DNA of 11,735 nucleotides from Actinomycetota bacterium (GTDB taxonomy: Bacteria > Actinomycetota > Thermoleophilia > Gaiellales > Gaiellaceae): assembly GCA_013812465.1 (NCBI GenBank), contig JACCTK010000304.1, forward strand, positions 1 to 11,735. The letters run 5' to 3'. Under the pieces are notes generated by a model. That model was given only the letters and a program-made list of their open reading frames with translations, searched no databases and had not been told where the DNA came from. Both the position numbers and the translations under genes were made by a program. Numbering within the stretch: the stretch's first letter is position 1; each line of letters begins with the position of its first letter. This document shows, one piece after another, positions 1 to 5,660 of the stretch.

Positions 1-1
1 C

Positions 2-589
2 GCCGTCGTGGGCGGGTACCTGCTCGGCTCGCTGCCGTTCGGCTACTGGCTGCCGCGCATCTTTCGCGGTGAGGACATCCGCAAGCAGGGAAGCGGAAAC
101 GTGGGCGCGTCGAACGTGTTCCGCGTCTACGGGCGACGGCTCGGGATCGCCGTCGCGCTGCTCGACGTCGGGAAGGGTCTCGCGGCCGGTCTGCTCGGGA
201 TTTGGGCGGGCGGAGCGCTCATCGGCGTCCTTGCCGGCGCTGCGGCGATGATCGGGCACGCCCGCCCGGTGTTTCTCCGCTTCGAGCGAGGCGGCAAGAT
301 GGTCGCGACGGCGGCGGGGGCGTTCCTCGCGCTGGCGCCGATCGCGGCCCTTGCCTGCTTCGGCGTCTGGCTCATCGTGTTCCTGCTGACACGGTATGCG
401 TCTTTGGCGTCGATCGCCGCGGCGATTGCCCTCGTCATTCTCGTCTTCGCGATCGGTTACCCCTGGCCTGTCATCGCCTTTGCAGTCGCGGGGTCCGCCG
501 CGGTCGTCCTGCTCCACCGTCACAACATTCGGCGCCTCATCGGCGGCACCGAGCACCGTTTCGAGCTGCGCCGCCCACGGCGCGCGTAG
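2..589 (+). CDS. plsY: Acyl-phosphate:glycerol-3-phosphate acyltransferase PlsY (5' end cut by window)
   Basis: Membrane enzyme that transfers an acyl group from acyl-phosphate to glycerol-3-phosphate, giving lysophosphatidic acid, the first step of phospholipid synthesis. Numbering from the GTG at position 8, the PlsY motifs are in order: SGNVGASN (29-36), LDVGKG (52-57), GHARPVF (83-89) followed by GGKMVAT (95-101), and HRHNIRRL with GTEHR (170-184). Several hydrophobic stretches between them fit the usual five-helix topology. The frame is open to the left edge and the family normally has about ten residues before the YLLGS segment, so the true start probably lies just outside the window; the GTG at 8 is only a possible start. 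Odd point: the usual GGKGVAT motif reads GGKMVAT. The stop codon TAG (587-589) directly abuts the stop of the convergent gene on the other strand. Confidence 0.93.
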   Translation, partial: AVVGGYLLGSLPFGYWLPRIFRGEDIRKQGSGNVGASNVFRVYGRRLGIAVALLDVGKGLAAGLLGIWAGGALIGVLAGAAAMIGHARPVFLRFERGGKMVATAAGAFLALAPIAALACFGVWLIVFLLTRYASLASIAAAIALVILVFAIGYPWPVIAFAVAGSAAVVLLHRHNIRRLIGGTEHRFELRRPRRA

Positions 590-1561
590 CTAAAGAGCCA
601 GCCAGTCGGCCAACGTGGTCTGGCGCGGGCTCGGATCGCCCGATGCCAGCTCCCCGCGGAGCTCTCCGACGGTGCCAAAGCGCTCGGCGACGACGTCGTG
701 GATGTGGATCGTCTCGAAGTTGACCTGCTTCGAGAGGAGAAAGTCGGGATCGTCGAGCTGGGGGAGGGCATCGAGCGCGTCGCGCAGCGCGTGACGCACG
801 GAGTCCTCGACGAAGCGCGGCTGCAGATGCGCGTGCTCGACGACGAACAGCTCGTCCGGGCGCTTGAGCAGGTCGTAGATCGGGGCGCTCATCGAGCGCT
901 CGACCACGCCGATCAAGCTCTCGGCGTCGAGGTCGTGCTCGGTTCCCACATAGAGCGTTCCGCGGCCACGCTGGTTGTGGGTCGCGATCGGGACGAGCTC
1001 GAGGATCTTCTCGACGTCACCCGAGTCGAACCCCGCCTCGAGCAGTCGCTCGTTCGCACGGTTTCGGACGAGGCCCTGTGCACAAGGGCAGGCGTTGATC
1101 CCATGTGCCTCGACGCCGACCACCCGGCGCGTACCGCTCTCGGACGCAGCGGCGATGCCGCAGAGCATGACCATCTCCTGGGTCTTCAAGCCCGTCACCG
1201 GCGTTCGGCGGCGGACCGGCCACTGCGCGCGGATCCACACCTCCGCCCGAAGCGCATGCTGGCGTTCCACCACTCGGCTCGCGATCTGCTCGGCGAGCAC
1301 CTCGACGAGGAGCGCCTCACCGTCGACGACGAGATCGATCGCGCCCTCGAAGAGCTCGGGGAAGCGCGACATGTGGACGCCCTTCTGGTCAGCGGCGAGA
1401 TCGACGGTGCAATCGATCGTGGCGGCCATCACGGTCTCGGCATCCCCGCGGCGGATGCGGACCGCCTTCTGTACCCCGGTGACGCCGGCCCGCGAAAGCG
1501 CGAGGGCGATCTCGGGCGGCGAGGCTTGCAGGTCTTCGTCGATCTTGGTCACGTCGTTCAT
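590..1561 (-). CDS. folE2: GTP cyclohydrolase of the FolE2/MptA family
   Basis: Opens the ring of GTP at the start of pterin (folate or folate-like) synthesis. Bacterial FolE2 yields dihydroneopterin triphosphate; archaeal MptA yields the 2',3'-cyclic phosphate. Numbering from the ATG at 1561, family hallmarks are GVHMSRF (61-67), GVEAHGINACPCAQ (149-162) with the active-site cysteine region, ATHNQRGRG (193-201), VEHAHLQPRF (241-250) and NFETIHIHD (281-289). The length of 323 aa is normal or slightly long. CPCAQ plus THNQRGRG looks closer to archaeal MptA than to proteobacterial FolE2, so which product it makes is open. Start: the AGAGG ribosome site touches the ATG at 1561, which is too close. 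The in-frame GTG at 1552 lies 9 nt beyond AGAGG and may be the real start. It lies 24 nt after vapC and ends stop-to-stop against plsY. Confidence 0.92.
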   Translation of the reverse strand: MNDVTKIDEDLQASPPEIALALSRAGVTGVQKAVRIRRGDAETVMAATIDCTVDLAADQKGVHMSRFPELFEGAIDLVVDGEALLVEVLAEQIASRVVERQHALRAEVWIRAQWPVRRRTPVTGLKTQEMVMLCGIAAASESGTRRVVGVEAHGINACPCAQGLVRNRANERLLEAGFDSGDVEKILELVPIATHNQRGRGTLYVGTEHDLDAESLIGVVERSMSAPIYDLLKRPDELFVVEHAHLQPRFVEDSVRHALRDALDALPQLDDPDFLLSKQVNFETIHIHDVVAERFGTVGELRGELASGDPSPRQTTLADWLAL

Positions 1562-1585
1562 CCTCTAATCACCGTACCAATGCCT

Positions 1586-1993
1586 TCAGAACCCGACTAC
1601 CTCGACCACCGTGTGTTGCCTCGTGGCTCGTGCAAGCCCACCGTCGACCGTCAAGAGACGAGCGCGCAGTGCTTCTGCCAGGGCGACGTATGCCGCGTCG
1701 TAGGGCGTGAAGTTCATGCGAAGAGCCCAAACGCGGCCGAGGAGTCCCCGATGATCGTGGCGTGCGAGTGGAAGAGCGAGATACAGGGCGAGCGCCTGAT
1801 CGGCGCGCACGGCAGGAAGGACCTGCGCAAGAGCGAGCGACCGGAGACTGCTCGTCAGCTCGAGGTCACAAATCGCGGGCACGTGAACGGCGACATCGGG
1901 CGCCTCGAGCCATGTGCCGACGGCGCGTGCATGACGCGAACCTACGGCGTATTCGACGAGCGCGGATGCGTCAGCAACGAGGCCAGATGCCGT
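1586..1993 (-). CDS. vapC: VapC-type PIN-domain toxin, noncanonical ACG start or start-codon mutant
   Basis: PIN-domain ribonuclease, the toxin of a VapBC pair. All four expected acidic positions are visible: the first Asp in LVADASALVEY, Glu in CDLELTSS, Asp in FTPYDAAYVALAE and Asp in LLTVDGGLAR. With those included the protein is about 135 aa, the normal VapC length. Between the in-frame TGA at 2011-2009 and the GTG at 1882 there is no ATG, GTG, TTG or CTG; starting at 1882 would lose the first catalytic Asp. A strong GAGAGGAG (1999-2006) is followed after 5 nt by ACG (1993-1991), exactly where an ATG would be expected, giving (M)ASGLVADASALVEY. I place the start there. It overlaps the 3' end of vapB by about 50 nt in the -1 frame. 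It could be a weakly initiated live toxin, a start-codon mutant (pseudogene), or a base-call error. The family is certain; functional status is not. Confidence 0.75.
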   Translation of the reverse strand, partial: TASGLVADASALVEYAVGSRHARAVGTWLEAPDVAVHVPAICDLELTSSLRSLALAQVLPAVRADQALALYLALPLARHDHRGLLGRVWALRMNFTPYDAAYVALAEALRARLLTVDGGLARATRQHTVVEVVGF

Positions 1994-2223
1994 TCTCGCT
2001 CCTCTCTGTCACGTCGAATCCAGTCGGCGGCCGATACTCCGAGGTCGATCGGCTCACGTTCGCGCGCTGCGGCGAAGACCTCTTCACGGGGTGGGGTAGC
2101 GACTTCGCGTTCGAGTATCTCCTCGATGTATCTCGTCAGCGAAATCCCACGTAATCGGGCTCGCCGAACCAGCTCGCGATGGAGGCGGTCGGAGACGTTC
2201 CTCACTTGGATCATCTTCGCCAT
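1942..2223 (-). CDS. vapB: VapB-type antitoxin, ribbon-helix-helix
   Basis: Antitoxin partner of the adjacent PIN toxin, expected to bind VapC with its C-terminal part and to repress its own promoter with its N-terminal DNA-binding domain. From the ATG at 2223 it reads MAKMIQVRNVSDRLHREL, a FitA/VapB-like ribbon-helix-helix: a beta strand (MIQVRNV), then two helices through ISLTRYIEEILERE. The C-terminal half (about residues 45-93) is charged and proline-bearing, typical of the toxin-wrapping tail, including SAADWIRRDREERER. Possible starts in frame are GTG 2232, ATG 2223 and ATG 2214. None has a good ribosome site of its own; ATG 2214 overlaps the stop of a small upstream frame as ATGA. The frame cannot extend further because a TAA lies at 2238-2236. 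It is located 41-59 nt after the DNA glycosylase gene, depending on the start. Confidence 0.85.
   Translation of the reverse strand: MAKMIQVRNVSDRLHRELVRRARLRGISLTRYIEEILEREVATPPREEVFAAAREREPIDLGVSAADWIRRDREERERHLASLLTHPRSSNTP
1999..2006 (-). promoter_or_regulatory. Ribosome binding site for vapC inside vapB
   Basis: On the minus strand this reads GAGAGGAG, a near-ideal Shine-Dalgarno. It lies within the vapB coding region, 5 nt before the ACG triplet at 1993-1991. It decides the most likely vapC initiation point and shows that the ACG sits at normal start-codon spacing. Confidence 0.6.
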
Positions 2224-2255
2224 GCTCGCCACATGTTAGCGCATGTGCGGCACAT
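2211..2255 (-). CDS. Possible 14-codon leader ORF coupled to vapB
   Basis: A tiny open frame (MCRTCANMWRAWRR) begins at an ATG 3 nt after AAGGAG, one of the best Shine-Dalgarno sequences in the window. It ends at TGA 2213-2211, overlapping the internal vapB ATG at 2214 as ATGA. It starts 17 nt after the stop of the glycosylase gene. The arrangement would allow ribosomes to terminate and re-initiate at vapB, which has no ribosome site of its own. The coding region coincides with an operator-like palindrome, so the sequence may be constrained for DNA binding rather than for peptide. I cannot tell from one sequence whether it is translated. Confidence 0.35.
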   Translation of the reverse strand: MCRTCANMWRAWRR

Positions 2256-2257
2256 GT
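2231..2257. promoter_or_regulatory. Operator-like palindrome upstream of vapBC
   Basis: Contains a perfect 7-1-7 inverted repeat, CATGTGC-G-GCACATG (2242-2256). Three RCATGT blocks (2231-2236, 2241-2246, 2252-2257) are spaced 10 and 11 bp apart, about one helical turn, so they lie on the same face of the DNA. It sits directly before vapB, where ribbon-helix-helix antitoxins normally bind to autoregulate. No convincing separate -10/-35 pair was identified, so the pair may be read partly from the upstream operon. Confidence 0.55.
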
Positions 2258-2258
2258 T

Positions 2259-2264
2259 CTCCTT
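2259..2264 (-). promoter_or_regulatory. Strong ribosome binding site before the vapB leader ORF
   Basis: AAGGAG on the minus strand, 3 nt before the ATG at 2255. That ATG is not in the vapB frame, and the nearest vapB start candidate is 26 nt or more further on. This strong site is therefore explained only by the small leader frame, or by re-initiation at vapB. Confidence 0.45.
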
Positions 2265-2272
2265 GGACACGC

Positions 2273-3100
2273 CTATTTCAGCAAGCGCGACAGCCGGCGA
2301 TCCTTGAGCAGCCGCCCCCCGGTCTGACAGTGCGGGCAGTAGAAGATCGTGTGCTCCTCGAAGTCGACGCGTGCGATCGGGTCTCCGCACTGCGGACAGG
2401 GTTTTCCGAGCCGGTTGTGGATGACATAGACGTCCTTGTCGCCCTTACCTCGCAGGCGCATCTCCAAGGCACGCCCGACGTCGTCGTGGATCGCTGACGC
2501 GAGCCGCTCCGTCTCTTCCGGCGTGAGCTCGGTCGAGGTCTTGAACGGCGAAAGTCGCGCGCGCAGAAGGATCTCGTTCGCGTGCGCTCTGCCGATTCCC
2601 GCGAGCGCGCGCTGGTCGCGGAGGAGCGGGTGCAGCTGCCTGCGCTCGCGGCCGAGGATCTCGCCGAGCGCGCTCGCATCCAACTCGAGGGCGTCCGGGC
2701 CGAGGTGGGCGAGGTCGGCCTCGAGCTGCTCGGGCGTCGTCAACCAGACGCCCGCGCGCTTCTTCTTCCCTCCCTCGGTGAGGATGAGCTCGCCGCCCCC
2801 TGAGAACCCGAGCCGGAACATCGGCCGCTTTGGCCCTTTCGCGCCAGGCTTCAGGTAGCGAATTCGGCCGGCGCTCATCAGGTGCACGCGGAGAACGAGC
2901 TCGCCATCCTCGGTCGGGAAGAGCAGGTTCTTCGCGCGCCGCTCGGCGCCCGCAAGACGGCGGCCCTCGAGCGTCGACAAGGGCGGGTCGATCGTCTTCA
3001 GCGTCGCGACGTGTGCGGGACCGGCGCGTTCGATCGGCTGTGCCGACACGAGCGGAGCGAGCTCGCGCACCCAAGCTTCGACTTCCGGCAGCTCAGGCAT
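2273..3100 (-). CDS. Fpg/Nei-family DNA glycosylase (formamidopyrimidine-DNA glycosylase-like)
   Basis: Bifunctional base-excision repair enzyme that removes oxidised bases and cleaves the abasic site. The mature N-terminus after Met removal is PELPEVE, with the catalytic proline (P2) and Glu3. Lys57 in AKNLLF matches the Fpg catalytic lysine region. The helix-two-turn-helix includes GIGRAHANEILLRARLSPF (about 168-186). A C-terminal zinc finger has Cys235, Cys238, Cys255 and Cys258 (CPQCG...YCPHCQTGG). The length of 275 aa is normal. Odd points: the residue just before TIFYC is His250, where E. coli Fpg has the DNA-contacting arginine, and the loop around GKKKRAGVWL (111-120) looks short. It probably belongs to an actinobacterial Fpg-like subgroup, so lesion preference is unclear. 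Its ATG overlaps the stop of the upstream transporter by 8 nt, making it the last gene of the tightly overlapping block. Confidence 0.9.
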   Translation of the reverse strand: MPELPEVEAWVRELAPLVSAQPIERAGPAHVATLKTIDPPLSTLEGRRLAGAERRAKNLLFPTEDGELVLRVHLMSAGRIRYLKPGAKGPKRPMFRLGFSGGGELILTEGGKKKRAGVWLTTPEQLEADLAHLGPDALELDASALGEILGRERRQLHPLLRDQRALAGIGRAHANEILLRARLSPFKTSTELTPEETERLASAIHDDVGRALEMRLRGKGDKDVYVIHNRLGKPCPQCGDPIARVDFEEHTIFYCPHCQTGGRLLKDRRLSRLLK

Positions 3101-4361
3101 CGACCACGGGCGAATGTTCGCGGATCGCGTCCTCCATGCGTCCGATCGAGCGGACGGGCGAGAGCAGGACGGGCAGGAAGGCGAACGAGCCGGCGATCGT
3201 TCCGATCCAGAGAGTCTCGCGTAGGCCCATCTGGGATGCGAGCACGCCGCCGGTGAGGGAGCCGAGCGGGATCACGCCCCAGACGATGAACCGTCGGCTC
3301 GCATTCAGGCGACCGAGCATGCGGTCGGGCGTCACCGCCTGTTGAAAGGAGATGCCCGTGACGTTGAACACGATGCCCCCGAAGGTACCGAGGATGAGCG
3401 CTGCGACGAGAAACGGAATCGGCTGCGACTCGGGCGCGGCGGGCACGAGCATGAGCGACGGGCCGAAGAGGACAGCGGACCCGACCAGTGTCCGGCCGAT
3501 CCCGAGCCGTCCCGCGAGTCGGCCGGCGGCGACCGCGCCTGCGAGCCAGCCGAGGTTTCCGATGGCGAACACGACGCCGATCGCCTGCGCGGAGAGCCCG
3601 AGGTCCCTCACCGCGTATACGAGGAAGATCGAGAACGCGAGCGTGTTGAAGAAGTTCGACACCGCCACGGTGATCGCGATCGGCCTCCAGAAGCGGTGAC
3701 CGAGCAGGTAGCGCAGGCCCTCCATCAGCTCGCGGCGCATGCTCGGCTTGGCAGTCGGCTCCGGAACGACCTCGGGTCGCTGGATCCGCAAGACGAGGAC
3801 GGCCGATCCGACAAAGCTGATCGCATCGAGGAGGATCGCGTATGGGGCCGTAATGGCTCCGATGAGCGCGCCCGCAAGTCCTGGTCCGGCGAGCTGCGCG
3901 CCCGAGCGGCTGATCTCCAGCTTCGAGTTGCCCTCGACGAGGCTCTCCCGCTCCACCAGCGAGGGCAGGAACGACTGGTACGCGACGTCGAAGAACACCG
4001 TGCACACGCCGACGAGGAATCCGACGGCATAGAGCTGCCAGATGGTCAGCGCGTCGAAGGCGTAGGCGATCGGGATCGAGCCCAACGCCAGAGCGCGGCC
4101 GAGGTCGCCGAGGACGAGGATCGGCTTCCGCGGTAGCCGGTCAACCCAAACGCCCGCAGGCAAGGCGAAGAGCAGAAAGGGAAGGAACTCGACCGTGCCG
4201 AGCAGCGCCACCTCGAAAGCGCTCGCGTCGAGCACGAGGATCGCTGCAAGCGGGAGCGCGAGTTGGGAGACCTGCGAGCCGAACTGGCTGATGGTCTGCG
4301 CCGACCAGAGCCGGAGGAAGTCGGGGTGGCGCCACAGCCCCCCTGACGGCCAGATGCGCAT
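3093..4361 (-). CDS. MFS exporter, DHA3-like (tandem copy 1)
   Basis: Inner-membrane major-facilitator transporter, most like the drug:H+ antiporter-3/EntS-type exporters; the substrate is unknown. 422 aa with about 12 hydrophobic segments. The array signature LWRHPDFLRLWSAQTISQ is at 9-26. Loop 2-3 motif A, GVWVDRLPRKP, is at 70-80. A glycine/proline-rich TM5 segment follows SRSGAQLAGPGLAG (151-164). The central cytoplasmic loop contains SMRREL (207-212), and a second-half loop reads GRLAGRLGIGR (280-290). Start: ATG 4361 overlaps the stop of copy 2 by one base (TGATG). An open frame continues upstream as far as 4775 but lies inside copy 2 and is not protein-like. It differs from its siblings in having LNASRRF where the others have MNSVxRF, and it ends in a shorter tail. 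The stop overlaps the glycosylase start by 8 nt. Confidence 0.93.
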   Translation of the reverse strand: MRIWPSGGLWRHPDFLRLWSAQTISQFGSQVSQLALPLAAILVLDASAFEVALLGTVEFLPFLLFALPAGVWVDRLPRKPILVLGDLGRALALGSIPIAYAFDALTIWQLYAVGFLVGVCTVFFDVAYQSFLPSLVERESLVEGNSKLEISRSGAQLAGPGLAGALIGAITAPYAILLDAISFVGSAVLVLRIQRPEVVPEPTAKPSMRRELMEGLRYLLGHRFWRPIAITVAVSNFFNTLAFSIFLVYAVRDLGLSAQAIGVVFAIGNLGWLAGAVAAGRLAGRLGIGRTLVGSAVLFGPSLMLVPAAPESQPIPFLVAALILGTFGGIVFNVTGISFQQAVTPDRMLGRLNASRRFIVWGVIPLGSLTGGVLASQMGLRETLWIGTIAGSFAFLPVLLSPVRSIGRMEDAIREHSPVVDA

Positions 4362-5659
4362 CAGGCCAGGTCGACGGCTGCGCCGGGCGCGGGTGGGGAG
4401 AGCACCGGGTCCTCGGGTGGCTCGGGGATGGCGTCGAGCCGGCGGATCGGATTCAGCACCAGAGGCACCATCGCCAGCACTGATCCACCGGCCGCGAAGA
4501 CGAGAGTCTCCCTCAGGCCGACAAACGAGCCCAGCGCCCCGCCGATCACCATCCCGACGGGCTGCGGCCCCCAGTACATGAAGCGGACGACCGAGTTCAT
4601 GCGACCCTGCAGCCGCTCGGGCGTGATCGACTGCCGCAGGCTCAGCTGGTTGACGTTGAAGATGTTTCCGAAGAGCCCGCCGAGCAGGAAGCCGACCATC
4701 AGCACCGGCTCGGGTCGGCTCGTCGGCGCGAGGGGCACCGCCAGGATTCCGATGTTGGTGAGGAGCGCGGCCCACACGATGGTGCGACCGACGCCGAAGC
4801 GGCGCGCGAGCCTGCCCGAGAGAACGGCGCCTACGACCGTCCCGACCTCGCCCACGGCCAGGATGAGACCGAGCACCGCCGGCGACAGGTCGAGCGTGCG
4901 GACGAGATAGACGATGAGAACGCCACGGCCGATGTTCCAGAAGAAGTTCGCTCCGCCGGTCGCGAGCACCAGGATCCGCAGATACGGCTGGCGGAACACG
5001 AACGAGAGGCCCTCGCGAAGTTCGCGCCGCATGCTCGTCTTCGGCCCGGGCTCGCGCCGGACGGGTCGCTCTGGGTGCCGGATGCGACCGAGCAGGATCG
5101 CGGAGACCGCATAGCTGAGCGCGTCCGCGAGAATCGCGACCGGCGCGGTGAGCGCGCCGACGAGAATGCCTGCGAGTCCGGGCCCGCCGACCTGCGCGGC
5201 CGATCTCGTCGTCTCGAGCTTCGCGTTTCCGTCCATGAGCTGGCTTCGCTCGACGAGCACAGGAAGGTACGCCAGGTACGCGATGTCGAAGAACACCGTT
5301 AAAGCGCCCGCAAGGAACCCGGCGACGTACAGATGCGGAAGCGCGAGAGCGTCGAGCCAGTAGGCGACGGGCAGCGACAGGAGAACTACCGCGCGACCGA
5401 GGTCGGCCACGATCAACAGCGGCCGCCGCGGCAGGCGATCGACCCAGACGCCGGCGGGTAGCGCGAAGAGCAGAAACGGGACGAGCTGGAAGAAGCCGAC
5501 CAGGGCGACCTCGAACGTGCTGGCATCCAGCACGAGGATCGCCGCGAGCGGGAGTGCGAGGAACGTCACCTGCGAGCCCAATTGGCTGATCGTCTGCGCC
5601 GACCAGAGCCTCAGGAAGTCCGGATGTCGCCAGAGGCCACCGCGTGGCCAGAGCAGCAT
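4361..5659 (-). CDS. MFS exporter, DHA3-like (tandem copy 2)
   Basis: Second paralog in the row of four membrane exporters, 432 aa. It carries the shared N-terminal signature LWRHPDFLRLWSAQTISQ (9-26), motif A GVWVDRLPRRP (70-80) and the TRSAAQVGGPGLAG segment near 151-164. The central loop is rich in Arg and Pro and leads into SMRRELREGL. The second half contains GRLARRFGVGR, ITPERLQGRMNSVVRF and GGALGSFVGLRETL. It appears the most divergent of the four in its first half (for example DIAYLAYLP where the others have DVAYQSxLP). The tail is Pro/Ala/Glu-rich (about residues 405-432) and ends VDLA. The ATG at 5659 follows the stop of copy 3 after a single base (TGA-C-ATG), with no ribosome site, so translation is probably coupled. 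Confidence 0.93.
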   Translation of the reverse strand: MLLWPRGGLWRHPDFLRLWSAQTISQLGSQVTFLALPLAAILVLDASTFEVALVGFFQLVPFLLFALPAGVWVDRLPRRPLLIVADLGRAVVLLSLPVAYWLDALALPHLYVAGFLAGALTVFFDIAYLAYLPVLVERSQLMDGNAKLETTRSAAQVGGPGLAGILVGALTAPVAILADALSYAVSAILLGRIRHPERPVRREPGPKTSMRRELREGLSFVFRQPYLRILVLATGGANFFWNIGRGVLIVYLVRTLDLSPAVLGLILAVGEVGTVVGAVLSGRLARRFGVGRTIVWAALLTNIGILAVPLAPTSRPEPVLMVGFLLGGLFGNIFNVNQLSLRQSITPERLQGRMNSVVRFMYWGPQPVGMVIGGALGSFVGLRETLVFAAGGSVLAMVPLVLNPIRRLDAIPEPPEDPVLSPPAPGAAVDLA

Positions 5660-5660
5660 G

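Noticed and set aside
598..628. Imperfect GCCAG/CTGGC inverted repeat near the plsY/folE2 junction as a terminator
   Set aside because: Short 5-bp arms with a long loop and no T-run, and it lies inside the folE2 coding region.
1586..1882. A 98-residue vapC starting at GTG 1882
   Set aside because: It would remove the first strand and the first catalytic Asp of the PIN fold; the frame upstream encodes exactly that missing part.
698..2239. A 513-codon open frame on the plus strand across folE2 and vapBC
   Set aside because: It is antisense to well-recognised proteins and has low-complexity Arg/Asp/Glu composition and no recognisable motif; long antisense frames are expected in high-GC coding DNA.
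2998..4005. A 335-codon minus-strand open frame within exporter copy 1 in another frame
   Set aside because: Arg/Gly/Pro-rich frame overlapping a clear membrane transporter; no protein-like features.
4362..4775. Upstream extension of exporter copy 1 into copy 2
   Set aside because: Residues before the LWPSGGLWRHPDF start are not membrane-like and lie within copy 2; all four paralogs begin at the equivalent Met. The same applies to extensions of copy 3 to 7151 and copy 4 to 8496.
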